Shown here: positions 16,747 to 26,711 of the stretch, piece by piece | Layout of the letters: each line of letters starts with the position of its first letter | Numbering within the stretch: the stretch's first letter is position 1 | DNA from: Stenotrophomonas maltophilia | GTDB taxonomy: Bacteria > Pseudomonadota > Gammaproteobacteria > Xanthomonadales > Xanthomonadaceae | DNA length: 64,000 nucleotides | Direction of reading: 5' to 3' | Assembly (NCBI GenBank): GCA_900113425.1 | Contig: FOZF01000001.1 | Location: 474,358 to 538,357 of the forward strand | Made by a program: the position numbers and the translations under genes | Notes under the pieces: generated by a model | Databases searched by the model: none | Told to the model about the DNA's origin: nothing | Seen by the model: the letters and a program-made list of their open reading frames with translations, nothing else

Positions 16747-19700
16747 TCCGCCTCACTCAGTGCCTTCAAGCCTTCTGTCTCCTCCTGGAGACCCTCGAAT
16801 TTCTTGCTCTTGTGCTTTCCGAAATAGCAGGCATCAAGCCACTTCTGTATCTTCGTCGGCTTGAAGTAGCCGACAATCAACGTGATGATCGCGACCACCA
16901 GGCCGATGATCAAGCCGACAAAGGCGAAGGTAGTAAACAGCAGGATGGCGGCGATGATGCTGGCCAGACCAAGGCCAATCATGCAGATGCCGTAACCTCG
17001 CGAAAGACCGATGTCCTGATAGCCGTCGATGATGTTCAGCGTGCCGCCAATGAATCCTGCCGCGGCGCCAAGGAACTTTCCAAGCCCTCCCAGCAGTCCC
17101 GCCCTTGTGCTCAGCTGTCCGGAAAGTGCGCGCAACCTGATGCCGTGGGTGCCAACCCACCAGGGGTGCTTCTTCGCCACACCTGCGCTCAGTTCCATCA
17201 GGCCGCCAGTCAATCCCGCGACGCCACCTGCGAAGTTGACGATCTTGACGTCCTTCTCTTCCTGCTTCGCCTTCTTCATCTCATCCCACGCCCGTCCGAG
17301 GCTGAAGGCGGTAAAGATGTTCGAGACGACACCTGCCTTGAAATCAAGATCGAAAACCCGCCTGACATTCCGCTGCAGCAGCGCATCGAATTCCTCGTGC
17401 CGCACGATCACCGATTGGGAAATGTGCGCATCGAGCTGTGCACCCCGCAACTGGGTCAGGCGCTGTGCTTCGCCTTCGTCAACGAACATGAGGGCCTGAT
17501 ACGGATAGCGCCGCCCCTGCGCATCCTGGATTCCATCCAGCGATGCGCGCACGGCGCTGCGGTACTGCTGTTCGTTTCCGCCGGAAATGCTTGCCAGCGC
17601 GGAGGCCACCATTCGGGTCGCCTGCTTGCGGGTCGCCTCCGTGCGCAGGTCGATCAACCTCAATCGCCGGTTCGGATCCTCCGTCTTGGCGAGCGATCCC
17701 AGCAGAGAGATGATGCGTCGCTCGGGCAGTTTTGCCGCCACCCAGCCCACTGCACCGTTGCCGAATCCATTCAGCCTCGAGACCACCGGGCCGCTGATCT
17801 GGAACGCGTACTTGGCGATGGCATTCATCGCCACCTCCATCCACTTTCCGCCAACCGGTGCAGGGCCACCGGCCATCGCCGCCTTGTAGCCATCACTGGT
17901 CAGCACGGAATTGAACACGCCCCAGATCTTCTCGGACGCGTCCGCCCAGCTGACGCCATCCTTCTTCATGGCCCCCTCCTTGGTGGCCGCTGCCCATCCC
18001 TTGATGATCTCCTCCTGATTGGCTGCCAGGGCACGCACCTCGACGGAGCCTGGCTTCTCAGGGTCATCACCAAGGCGATCCATCAGGAACCGGGTAACGC
18101 TGGCGCGTGCAGTGGCATCGGTGATGACCAGCATCACCTTGTGGACATAGGCCACGCCACTGTCGATGTTCCGCCTGTCGAAGTTGTAGATGAAGTGATT
18201 TCTGTAAAGATCCGACTTCATCCAGGAGAGATACGCAGCATCGAGCGGCTCGATGGTTGCCTTCTCGAATGCGGAGAGCTCTGCGGGGTACTCGACCTCG
18301 ATGTAGTTCTTCTTCTTGGCATTGTCGAACAGCTCGATATGGTCGCTATTCCAGGCTTCCGTGCCGAGACGATCAGCTTCTTCCTCGGTAATGTAGCCCG
18401 CGTACTCCATCTTCTCGCCCGGGTTCCTTCCGCGGTAGACCGCGCTTGAGTGCGCGGGGAACCATGTTCCGAAAATTCCCGCCACGGCCGAGCGCGTCTC
18501 GCTCGTTCGCTGGACAACGTTGTGCCGCACTGCCATGGCGATCGCATCAATCGCCTGCGCGCTTTCCCGCTTCCAGCGGCGCAACGGTTCGTTGGTCCAT
18601 GCATGGGTCCGTCGGATGATCTGGGCATTCAGATCCATCGCAATGCCTATTGGATCCTCAAGCGCAACCATTGCGACCGGAATTTCCTTTCCGGCCTGCC
18701 TGGCGGCCTCAAGCAGCTGGGGAACTTTCCCCACCGCACTGATGAAGGGACTCAATGAGTCGGCAAACGCTGGTGACGTGTTCTGTTGCACGGCGTTGAG
18801 CCCGAGCGGCCAGGCAAAGTTGATCGGCTGCATCATCCGCTCGAACAGATCCCCGCCCACCTTGAACTCCGCAACGCTGGCGTGATTCGCGGCAAGGGTC
18901 GCGGCATGCGACTGCGTTGCTGCGCCTTTGGACTCGCACCACGCGGCACCATCGAACACGCGCATGTTCGCCTGTCTCACTGCAGGCTTGTCCATGTGCT
19001 CCTTCAGCACGGCAGGGGTCCAGGGCGTATCGCAGAAGGCCATCCAGATGTTGCCGACCTTGCCCGGCAGGTGCGCATCAGGAATGGGGATGCAGCGCGC
19101 CATCTCGGATGTCGCTCGACGACCGCATGGCGCATTGTCCAGTGCTTCCAGGGTCGGAGGCTGCGACGCGTGCACGTCGAACTCGGAAAGATAGCCCTTG
19201 GCATCTACCAGGTAGCCCTTCCACCCCTTGGCACCCAGTCGCTCGTTGAACACATACAGGTAACCCTCGCGCATTGTTCGCAGGGTGTATTGCGCAAGCG
19301 CTCCAGGCAGCGGCACCGCGCTTCCACCACTGGCGAAACTTCCAGCGAGCTTCGGGGCCTGCGCCCAGCCATTGACGTCCGCCCTCGCGACCGCATAACG
19401 CAATGGCATGAGCAGCAGGCCTTTCCGGTCACAGGCGGGGCAGTGCTTAGTCAGGTCTTCACAGGGGGAAAGCGCCTTCGCCTTCCCCTGGCCTGCACCC
19501 TTGTTGGTCTTGGCAGCAACCTTCTCGTTGTCCCAATGCCCATTGGGGTCCGTCGCGACGAACCTGTAGGTGGATTTCCAGGACTCCTTTCGTCCCGCCG
19601 GGCGCTCACGGTTACCCCAGAGATAGATCTGTCGGCCATCACTCGTGCTGTAGCACTCACAGGTGACCAGACCTCGCTCGGCGAAGTACTTGAGCGTGGT

Positions 19701-19757
19701 CCGTCCCTCGGCATCCGGTTCGGAGACGATATACCAACCTGGCTTGAAGTCAGACAT
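16743..19757 (-). CDS. VasX-like T6SS effector with MIX-type motif, probable membrane-damaging toxin
   Basis: 1004 residues. The N-terminal region carries the cysteine motif CPACDRKGLLLMPLRYAVA (C106, C109, R111), as in the toxin VasX N-terminal family. It is followed by MREGYLYVF at 162-170, which matches the MIX signature hRxGhhYhh of T6SS effectors. The middle 600 residues are mostly helical and charged. The C-terminal part has several hydrophobic helices, for example LLGGLGKFLGAAAGFIGGTL and two long ones (IGLGLASIIAAILLFTTFAF, GLIIGLVVAIITLIVGY), suited to inserting in membranes. The order vgrG, DUF4123 protein, effector, membrane protein is typical for such cargo. It overlaps both neighbours by a few bases. 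Confidence 0.85.
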   Translation of the reverse strand: MSDFKPGWYIVSEPDAEGRTTLKYFAERGLVTCECYSTSDGRQIYLWGNRERPAGRKESWKSTYRFVATDPNGHWDNEKVAAKTNKGAGQGKAKALSPCEDLTKHCPACDRKGLLLMPLRYAVARADVNGWAQAPKLAGSFASGGSAVPLPGALAQYTLRTMREGYLYVFNERLGAKGWKGYLVDAKGYLSEFDVHASQPPTLEALDNAPCGRRATSEMARCIPIPDAHLPGKVGNIWMAFCDTPWTPAVLKEHMDKPAVRQANMRVFDGAAWCESKGAATQSHAATLAANHASVAEFKVGGDLFERMMQPINFAWPLGLNAVQQNTSPAFADSLSPFISAVGKVPQLLEAARQAGKEIPVAMVALEDPIGIAMDLNAQIIRRTHAWTNEPLRRWKRESAQAIDAIAMAVRHNVVQRTSETRSAVAGIFGTWFPAHSSAVYRGRNPGEKMEYAGYITEEEADRLGTEAWNSDHIELFDNAKKKNYIEVEYPAELSAFEKATIEPLDAAYLSWMKSDLYRNHFIYNFDRRNIDSGVAYVHKVMLVITDATARASVTRFLMDRLGDDPEKPGSVEVRALAANQEEIIKGWAAATKEGAMKKDGVSWADASEKIWGVFNSVLTSDGYKAAMAGGPAPVGGKWMEVAMNAIAKYAFQISGPVVSRLNGFGNGAVGWVAAKLPERRIISLLGSLAKTEDPNRRLRLIDLRTEATRKQATRMVASALASISGGNEQQYRSAVRASLDGIQDAQGRRYPYQALMFVDEGEAQRLTQLRGAQLDAHISQSVIVRHEEFDALLQRNVRRVFDLDFKAGVVSNIFTAFSLGRAWDEMKKAKQEEKDVKIVNFAGGVAGLTGGLMELSAGVAKKHPWWVGTHGIRLRALSGQLSTRAGLLGGLGKFLGAAAGFIGGTLNIIDGYQDIGLSRGYGICMIGLGLASIIAAILLFTTFAFVGLIIGLVVAIITLIVGYFKPTKIQKWLDACYFGKHKSKKFEGLQEETEGLKALSEAD

Positions 19758-20655
19758 CTCTCACTCCTTTGAATTCATTTTCCGACCAGTGCCGCCCGGA
19801 AGGACGTTCGGCCTGGGCTGCTGGATTCGTGGCGCGTGCGAGCGCGAACAGGTCCAGATCGACGGTACCGCCGACGTAGGTCGCGCCATTCTCGCGAACG
19901 TCGCGCAGGCAACGTTGCATTTCCGGGTGTGCGAACAGCGCCTCTCCATGGATCACATGGTCCACGGCGAATGCCTGCTGGTCCTCCGGCACTACAAGCG
20001 CTTCCAGTTCGATCGCTCTTCGCAAGGCCACGTCGGCGCGCTCATGGAGGTCTGGATGGGCCGCCATCTGCGGGGCGGCGCGCACCACATCAAGCGCAAC
20101 ACGGTTCACCAGTTCAATCCTGAAGACTGCATCCCACTGACGTTCTGTCCAGCCCTGGCCAGGCTGTCCTGCTTCCGCTGGGCGGTCGATGCTTCCCCAA
20201 CGATTGAGGTCGGGATCGCGCCACCACCATACGCTGATGGGTCCCATCAGATCACGCAGCTGGAGGGAATCAAGGATGCGGGGAAAATGCATGAATACAC
20301 GCGGATCGTGGAGACGGAGCCAATAGCGCGTACTGCCGGGCTTGCGTCTCAGCATTACCGAGCGCAGGTGCGCCGCTACCCGTTCTCCTGACTCACTGCT
20401 CCCAAGCAATGCCAGCAACCCACGCAGCTCTCCCTCCACATGAAGATGTTCCAGCTCGTCCAGCAGAGCAAGGCGCAGTGCTGCATCCACGCCATCGAGC
20501 ACGACCAGATGCGGGCAGACACCGGCAGGCAAAGCGAGTCCCGACGGTTCCAGGCTGTGGCACTGGAACCGGGCCAGGAGTGGGATCAGGCCAAGTGTGG
20601 ATTCACTGATGATCGCAATGGGGTGTTCAAGAAAGTGCCTATGCGAAAAGCTCAT
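19750..20655 (-). CDS. DUF4123-type T6SS effector adaptor (Tap/TEC)
   Basis: About 301 residues, starting at MSFSHRHFLEHP, four bases after the vgrG stop; a longer in-frame extension lies inside vgrG and is not used. The sequence has features of the DUF4123 family, such as FALARATNPAAQ-type linkers, a central LGLIPLLARF hydrophobic strand and the aromatic segment ISVWWWRDPDLNRW. Proteins of this family bind one VgrG and one effector and load the effector onto the spike. Its place between vgrG and the VasX-like gene strongly supports this job. The family call rests on length, context and general resemblance. Confidence 0.75.
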   Translation of the reverse strand: MSFSHRHFLEHPIAIISESTLGLIPLLARFQCHSLEPSGLALPAGVCPHLVVLDGVDAALRLALLDELEHLHVEGELRGLLALLGSSESGERVAAHLRSVMLRRKPGSTRYWLRLHDPRVFMHFPRILDSLQLRDLMGPISVWWWRDPDLNRWGSIDRPAEAGQPGQGWTERQWDAVFRIELVNRVALDVVRAAPQMAAHPDLHERADVALRRAIELEALVVPEDQQAFAVDHVIHGEALFAHPEMQRCLRDVRENGATYVGGTVDLDLFALARATNPAAQAERPSGRHWSENEFKGVRDV

Positions 20656-20659
20656 GGCA

Positions 20660-23398
20660 TCAGCCCACTCCCACGACAGCCGCACCCGTGCGCTCGGCAT
20701 TTGCCGCCTTGGTCGGGCACAGGGCGAGCTTCCCTTCGTTCTTCGTCGCCTCACCGGGCACACTCGCCGGCCCCAGCCATTCGCGCTGGCTCGCCTTGAA
20801 TTCCACCTTGCCCGGCGCGCCCAGTTCGATGTTGTCGCCCTCGATCCGCAGGTAGGCGCCGGCCGCCGTCGCCAGCAGGTGCTTGCTCGGTGCCGACAGC
20901 TGCACGTCCGCTTCGGTGCTCGCGATGCGTACCTGCGTCTTGGCCGCCACGATCGCCTGGTTCTTGTGCGCACGCGCACTCACCTTGCCCTGTGCCGCAT
21001 GCAGCGCGATGCCGCGCTCCTGGTTCGGGCTCTCGCCGCTGGGTTCCATGCCGGCGGTGTACAGCACCAGGCCGCCGGCCACGGCCATCGTCAAGGAGCC
21101 CTGGGTCATCCAGTTCAGCGCCACCCCGCTGGCCAGGGCGGTATGCGTGCCGCTGACCCATACCTGGTCGGCCGGGGTCAGGCTGAGCACGCCGGCCACG
21201 CCGCTGCCCAGCAGGACCGGCGCACTCCAGCCCGGCGCTTCGCCGTCGCCACCGGCGATGCTGCCCGCCGCGCTGCCACTGTGGGTGGCGCGCAGGGTCT
21301 CCTGCAGTTCGGTGAGTGTGGCGTCCACCGGCAACTCGGCCGCCTCGCCAGGCAGCTGCGCCTGCTGCTTGCCTGCCGACTCGGCCAGCTGCTGCAGCAG
21401 CTGCTGGCTTTCCTGCAACTGGCTCAGTGCCTGCGGCGCCGCCAGCTGCGGCGTGCCCGGCTCGGTGGTCAGCAGCAGGCCACGGCCGGCGCGCAGTGCA
21501 CCCTGTGCCTGCGTGGACAGTTCCACACCAAAGCCCCGCTCGCCCTCGCGCACGTTGTCCTGGCCGCCCTTGAGATGGCCCAGGGTCAGGGTGGTCTCGT
21601 ACTGGGTGGTGGACAGCTGCGCGCGGCCCTGGCCCGGCGTGTCATCGAAGCGCAGCTGCTGGTAGCCGCCCTGCCCGCCCTGGCTGTCGGCCAGCGCCTG
21701 GCTCTTGAAGCCGGTATACACCGCGGTGTGATCGTTGCCCTCGAACCACGCCGCCGCATTACCGGTGGCGTTGGCACCGCCACCGTTGATCTGGTTGTGC
21801 TGCGCGTCCTGCTGGCCACGGCCGTTGTACACCGCACCGACCACCACCGGGCGGTCGATGTCGCCCTCCAGGAACGCCACCAGCACTTCCTGGCCGCGCC
21901 GTGGCAGCACCACGCCGCCCCAGTTGTCGCCCGCCCATGGGGTCATCACCCGCACCCACGTCCAGGCCCCCCCGGTGGCCGGGGCATTGTCGTCCCCGCC
22001 CGGATGGGCCAGCCCGCTGCTGGCATTACCGCCGCGCTGCCACGGGAACTGCACCTTGATGCGGTGGTCGCGGTCGGACAGCAGCGGGTCGCCATCGCTG
22101 ACCACGATCGCACTGAGCGTGCCGGTGATGGTCGGCCGCGGATGCAGGTGCGCGCCATGGCCGTCGTCGGTCTGCGGCCGGTAGGTCACTTCGGCCGGGA
22201 TGGCCACGAAGCGGTTGTCGTAGAAGGCGGTGGAGACCTCACCGGGCGCACGGCCATTGGCCAGGCCCGACAGCGCGCCCGGCAGTGCCGGCGCGGCCAC
22301 GCTGGACGGACCCAGGGTCTGCTCCAGCGCATCGAATACATCGGCATCGAGATTGTTGCGCGCCTGATGCTGCACCGACAGGCACAGGAACTGCGCGTCC
22401 TGGCTCACCTGCGGATGCTGCGACAGGCCGAACCGTGCACCCGGGGCCAGCGTGCGCCACTGGCCGGCACCGTCGATGGTCTGCGCGCGCACGCGCAGCG
22501 CATCCAGGTGCTGCTGCGCACGGCGCTGGCCACGGGCATTGTCCTGCCAGCCGTACGGGCCGCAGGTGTCGCGGTCGACGATGCCCAGATCATTGGCCTG
22601 CCCGCTTTCCGCGCTGGCCTGGCGGCGCTCCAGCGTGCGGTAGTCCCAGGTGGCACGCTGTACCTTGCCCGGACGCCAGCGGTGCGCGGTCGACCACTGC
22701 TGCACGCTGTCACTGCGCTCGCTCTCATCGCGCCGATGGAAGCGCACGCTGCCCAGCTCGGCGGTGTCCTGGCTGTGATCGGCCAGCACCAGGGTGTGGC
22801 TGCCGAAGTCGGCACTGCCAGGGTCACCGGCGTGCTCGAACCAGTAATAGATGCCTTCCTCAGCCAGCAGGCGCTGCAGGAAAGCCAGGTCGCTTTCCTG
22901 GTACTGCGTGGTCAGGCTGCGCCGGGCGTACTGGCCGGCATCGGCCAGCGACCAGCGCCAGGCCGGGGCCAGACCACCGTAGTCGGCGAAGATGTCCTCG
23001 ACGATCTCCACGACCGTCCTGTCGTGGAACACATAGCTGTCCACCCGCTGCGACAGGAACGCCAGCCACGGCTGCAGGCACAGCCGGTAGCGCGCCAGGC
23101 CGCCATTGCTGCCCAGCCGCTCGGCGGCGGTGATGCGTCCATGCAACGGCCGCAGGCTGCCGTCGGCCTGCTGCATCTGCAGCAGCGCGCCCTGCCCGAT
23201 CAGCGGGCCCAGCGACAGGCCCGCATCCAGCGACAGCGCCGTGATCGTCCACTGGAAACCGATGCCGTCGATCTGTTCGACGCCATCCAGCGTTTCGGCC
23301 ACCAGCACGTCGCTCCCCAGCGAGGTGTGCAGCCGCAGGAAGCGCTGTGCATGCGATGGGCCGGCCAGCGCTGCCCGCAGGTTGTTTACCAGGTCCAT
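20660..23398 (-). CDS. vgrG: T6SS spike protein VgrG (module 2)
   Basis: 912 residues with gp27-like N-terminal part (TQYQESDLAFLQRLLAEEGI), the OB-fold (RIKVQFPWQRGGN, VLPRRGQEVLVAFLEGDIDRP) and the DUF2345 beta-helix at the C-terminus, ending LALCPTKAANAERTG. No enzymatic extension, so it depends on the adaptor encoded directly downstream. A 121-bp gap follows the small gene at 23520-23870. It is divergent in sequence from the other two VgrGs but has the same layout. Confidence 0.96.
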   Translation of the reverse strand: MDLVNNLRAALAGPSHAQRFLRLHTSLGSDVLVAETLDGVEQIDGIGFQWTITALSLDAGLSLGPLIGQGALLQMQQADGSLRPLHGRITAAERLGSNGGLARYRLCLQPWLAFLSQRVDSYVFHDRTVVEIVEDIFADYGGLAPAWRWSLADAGQYARRSLTTQYQESDLAFLQRLLAEEGIYYWFEHAGDPGSADFGSHTLVLADHSQDTAELGSVRFHRRDESERSDSVQQWSTAHRWRPGKVQRATWDYRTLERRQASAESGQANDLGIVDRDTCGPYGWQDNARGQRRAQQHLDALRVRAQTIDGAGQWRTLAPGARFGLSQHPQVSQDAQFLCLSVQHQARNNLDADVFDALEQTLGPSSVAAPALPGALSGLANGRAPGEVSTAFYDNRFVAIPAEVTYRPQTDDGHGAHLHPRPTITGTLSAIVVSDGDPLLSDRDHRIKVQFPWQRGGNASSGLAHPGGDDNAPATGGAWTWVRVMTPWAGDNWGGVVLPRRGQEVLVAFLEGDIDRPVVVGAVYNGRGQQDAQHNQINGGGANATGNAAAWFEGNDHTAVYTGFKSQALADSQGGQGGYQQLRFDDTPGQGRAQLSTTQYETTLTLGHLKGGQDNVREGERGFGVELSTQAQGALRAGRGLLLTTEPGTPQLAAPQALSQLQESQQLLQQLAESAGKQQAQLPGEAAELPVDATLTELQETLRATHSGSAAGSIAGGDGEAPGWSAPVLLGSGVAGVLSLTPADQVWVSGTHTALASGVALNWMTQGSLTMAVAGGLVLYTAGMEPSGESPNQERGIALHAAQGKVSARAHKNQAIVAAKTQVRIASTEADVQLSAPSKHLLATAAGAYLRIEGDNIELGAPGKVEFKASQREWLGPASVPGEATKNEGKLALCPTKAANAERTGAAVVGVG

Positions 23399-23519
23399 GG
23401 TGATTCCCCGACTTCCCGTGCTTCAAGGTGGTCTGCATGCGGCGTGCGCATCGGCTTCCTCCGGTTCCCGCTTCCGCGTGGCCTGCGCCCCTCTGCGGGG
23501 CGACAGGCTCACACGATCA

Positions 23520-23870
23520 TCAGGCGGCCTGGACGATTTCTTCCAGCTGCAGGCGGACGCCTTCGCTGATCTTCAGGCGGTAATCGCGTCCACCGGCCGT
23601 GATCTGCAGTTCGCGCACGTTGCTCACCAGCTGCGGCTTGCCCACGACCGGGGCATCCATGTGGATGCGCCAGGAGCCGCGGCTGATCTGCGCGGCCACG
23701 TTGCGGGCATCCTGGCGGGCAGCGGGCACCGCGGTCTCCAGCAGCTCGATCACATGTTCGGGGCGCAGCCGGTTCCAGGCACGCACACGGTCCAGTTCAC
23801 GGCCGAGGCCGAGTTCCAGACTGTCGCAGTGGTTGAGAGCCGCTTCGCGGTCGAATCCATAGAATTCCAT
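23520..23870 (-). CDS. Small protein of unknown function between tssH and vgrG
   Basis: 116 residues counting from MEFYGFDRE, preceded by GGAGA six bases upstream; an ATG twelve bases earlier has no such site. The protein is mostly charged and helical at first, then beta-like (VSNVRELQITAGGRDYRLKIS). No signal peptide, no helix for a membrane, no family I recognise. It lies 21 bp after the tssH stop and reads in the same direction, so it belongs to the core operon. A structural or chaperone role is possible. Confidence 0.65.
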   Translation of the reverse strand: MEFYGFDREAALNHCDSLELGLGRELDRVRAWNRLRPEHVIELLETAVPAARQDARNVAAQISRGSWRIHMDAPVVGKPQLVSNVRELQITAGGRDYRLKISEGVRLQLEEIVQAA

Positions 23871-23891
23871 TGCGTTCTCCATTGCTCAGTG

Positions 23892-26645
23892 TCAAGACAC
23901 TTTGTATTTGAAGTCACCCTTCTTGCCGGCGGTGACCTTGATGGCGTTGATCCTGTTCCCCTCGGCCATCGCCGCCAGCACGCTCTCGGCGATTTCCGGC
24001 AGCAAGGTTCCATTGAGGATGTGGTCAACGTTGCGGGCACCTGAGTCCACTTCGGTGCAACGCGCAAGCACGGCCTCCACCAGACTGTCGTCCCAGCTGA
24101 AGGTGGCCTTGTGGTTGGCAATGACGCGGTCGCGGATGCGACCGAGCTTGAGCGTGATGATCCGCGCAAGCACGTCATCGTTGATCGGGTAGTACGGTAC
24201 GACCTTGAGGCGGCCGAGGAAGGCCGGCTTGAAGCTGCGCATCAGCACCGGGCGCAGCGCGTCGGCGAGCGCGTCGGCCGCCGGAATCTCCTCGGCCGGC
24301 TTGTTCAGGCAGGCCTGCATGATCTGCGAGGAGCCGATGTTGGAGGTCAGGATGATGAGGGTATTGCGGAAGTCGATTTCGCGGCCTTCCGCATCATCCA
24401 TCACGCCCTTGTCGAACACCTGGAAGAACATTTCCAGCACGTCGGGATGGGCCTTCTCCACCTCGTCCAGCAGCACTACGCTGTATGGGTTGCGGCGCAC
24501 GGCCTCGGTCAGCACGCCGCCTTCGCCGTAACCGACGTAGCCCGGCGGCGAGCCTTTCAGCCCGGACACGCTGTGCGCTTCCTGGTATTCACTCATGTTG
24601 ATGGTGATCAGCTTGCGCTCACCACCATAGAGAATGTCTGCCAACGCCAGCGCGGTCTCGGTCTTGCCGACACCGGAGGGGCCGACGAACATGAAGACAC
24701 CGCGTGGCTTGTTCGGGTCTTCCAGTTTGGCCGTGGCCGTGCGCACGCGCTGGGCGATCGCATCCAGCGCATGGTCCTGTCCGATCACGCGCTCGACCAG
24801 CAGGTTTCCGAGCGTGCGCACGGTACGGATCTCGTCCTTGACCATGCGGCCCAGCGGCACGCCGGTCCATGCCGACACGATCTCCGCGACCACGGTGCCG
24901 TCAACCTGCAGCGGAACCATCGGCGTCTCGCCCTGCAGCTCGCGCAGCTCAGCCTGCAGTCGCGCCAGTTCAGCATGCTGCGGCGACAGCTCCGGCTTGG
25001 CCTTGCCGCGCTTGGCGGCCGGCTTGGCCACGGCGACGTCGCCCTCACCGTCATCGCTGGGCGGTTCGCCATCGGCCGCCTGGGCCTGGCCCTGCTCCAT
25101 CTGCTGGCGCAGCGCGGCAATGCGGTTTGCCAGTTCGCGCTCGCGGGTGAGGCGCTCTTCATTGCTGGCCAGCACCGCCTGCGCCTCCGCCTGCTGGGCA
25201 TGCAGCTCGTCCAGGCGCTCGCTGTGCTGTGCGCTGCCGCCTGCGGTTTCGCGCTGCAGCGCGCTGATTTCCGCCTGCAGGCGATCCAGGTGCTTGCGGG
25301 TGTCTTCGATGATCGCAGGCGTGGCGCTCTGTCCAAGCGCAACCTTCGCGCAGGCGGTATCGAGCACGCTGACGGCCTTGTCCGGCAGCTGGCGGCCACT
25401 GATGTAACGGTGCGACAGTCGCACGGCTTCGGTCACCGCTTCGTCCAGCACGCGGATGTTGAAGTGCGACTCCATCAACCCGACCATGCCACGCAGCATC
25501 GCTGCGGCCAGCACTTCACTGGGCTCTTCAACCTTGACCACCTGGAAGCGGCGGGCCAGCGCCGCGTCCTTCTCGAAGTACTTCTTGTACTCGCTCCAGG
25601 TGGTCGCCGCGATCGTGCGCAGCTCACCGCGGGCCAGCGCTGGCTTGAGCAGGTTCGCCGCATCGTTCTGGCCGGCGGTGCCACCGGCGCCGATCATCGT
25701 GTGCGCTTCATCGATGAACAGAATGATCGGATGCGGGCTTTTCTTGACCTCGTCGATCACGTTCTTCAGGCGGTTCTCGAACTCGCCCTTGACGCTGGCG
25801 CCGGCCTGCAGCAGCCCCATGTCCAGCGTGTGCAGCTCGACACCCTGCAGCACCTCCGGTACATCCTTGTCGGCAATGCGCCGGGCGAGCCCTTCGACCA
25901 CGGCGGTCTTGCCCACGCCGGCTTCGCCGGTGAGGATCGGGTTGTTCTGGCGGCGACGCATCAGGATGTCGATCACCTGGCGGATCTCGCCATCACGGCC
26001 GATCACCGGATCGATCTTGCCCTCGCGGGCGCGCTGGGTCAGGTTGGTGGTGAACTGGTCCAGCGCCGGCGTCTTGGAGAGGCCACCCTTGGCCTCGCCG
26101 GATACGGCATCCTCGCCCTCGCCGCCCTCTTCCTTGGCCGAGGCATCGGCGAAGCGGACGGTCTGCACCGCTTCCTGCGAGCCCTCGGTGAGCTTGGCGA
26201 AGTCGTGCTTGAGCTCTTCGCGCTTGAAACGCACGAACAGCTTCGAGCCCCGGTAGGCCAACTGCGCCAGGTCCGGCTCGGTCAACAGCGCCAGCAGCAG
26301 ATGGCCACTACGGATGCGGGTGGTTTCCGAGTCCAGCGAGGCGATCAGCCAGGCGTGCTCGAACAGCTTGGGAATGTGCTGGGAGAACACCGGCGTGCGG
26401 CCGTTGCCGGTCTTGAACTGACTGATCTCATCGTTGAGATCACGCTCCAGCGATTCCGGCAGGATGCCGCTGCGACGGGCGATCAATACGAAATCGCTCT
26501 GTGGCTGCTCGAGCAGGGCCAGGAACAGGTGCTCCAGGTCCACCTCATAGTTGCCGCGCGCCATGCACAGGTTCGCGGCCCGCTCGGCCGCCTGGCGGCA
26601 GGTGTCGTCCAGCTTGCTGATCAGGGTCTTGAGGTTGATGCTCAT
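23892..26645 (-). CDS. tssH: T6SS sheath-recycling ATPase TssH (ClpV)
   Basis: 917 residues of the ClpV branch of AAA+ disaggregases. The N-terminal domain (MSINLKTLISKLDDTCRQAAE, then LEHLFLALLE) is the part that recognises contracted TssC. The first ATPase module has GEAGVGKTAVVEGLA and FIDEAHTMIGAGG; the second has GPSGVGKTETALALAD and VVLLDEVEKAHPDVLEMFFQ. A Lys/Glu-rich insertion in the coiled middle domain contains GKAKPELSPQHAEL. It unfolds the contracted sheath so subunits can be reused. It follows tssG by 66 bp; AAGGAG is present 13 bases before the start, a little distant. Confidence 0.97.
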   Translation of the reverse strand: MSINLKTLISKLDDTCRQAAERAANLCMARGNYEVDLEHLFLALLEQPQSDFVLIARRSGILPESLERDLNDEISQFKTGNGRTPVFSQHIPKLFEHAWLIASLDSETTRIRSGHLLLALLTEPDLAQLAYRGSKLFVRFKREELKHDFAKLTEGSQEAVQTVRFADASAKEEGGEGEDAVSGEAKGGLSKTPALDQFTTNLTQRAREGKIDPVIGRDGEIRQVIDILMRRRQNNPILTGEAGVGKTAVVEGLARRIADKDVPEVLQGVELHTLDMGLLQAGASVKGEFENRLKNVIDEVKKSPHPIILFIDEAHTMIGAGGTAGQNDAANLLKPALARGELRTIAATTWSEYKKYFEKDAALARRFQVVKVEEPSEVLAAAMLRGMVGLMESHFNIRVLDEAVTEAVRLSHRYISGRQLPDKAVSVLDTACAKVALGQSATPAIIEDTRKHLDRLQAEISALQRETAGGSAQHSERLDELHAQQAEAQAVLASNEERLTRERELANRIAALRQQMEQGQAQAADGEPPSDDGEGDVAVAKPAAKRGKAKPELSPQHAELARLQAELRELQGETPMVPLQVDGTVVAEIVSAWTGVPLGRMVKDEIRTVRTLGNLLVERVIGQDHALDAIAQRVRTATAKLEDPNKPRGVFMFVGPSGVGKTETALALADILYGGERKLITINMSEYQEAHSVSGLKGSPPGYVGYGEGGVLTEAVRRNPYSVVLLDEVEKAHPDVLEMFFQVFDKGVMDDAEGREIDFRNTLIILTSNIGSSQIMQACLNKPAEEIPAADALADALRPVLMRSFKPAFLGRLKVVPYYPINDDVLARIITLKLGRIRDRVIANHKATFSWDDSLVEAVLARCTEVDSGARNVDHILNGTLLPEIAESVLAAMAEGNRINAIKVTAGKKGDFKYKVS

Positions 26646-26711
26646 GCGGAAACACGCACTCCTTGCTGGAACCGTTCGAGGACCGCAGGCACGGGCGCCT
26701 GCGGCGGGTTG

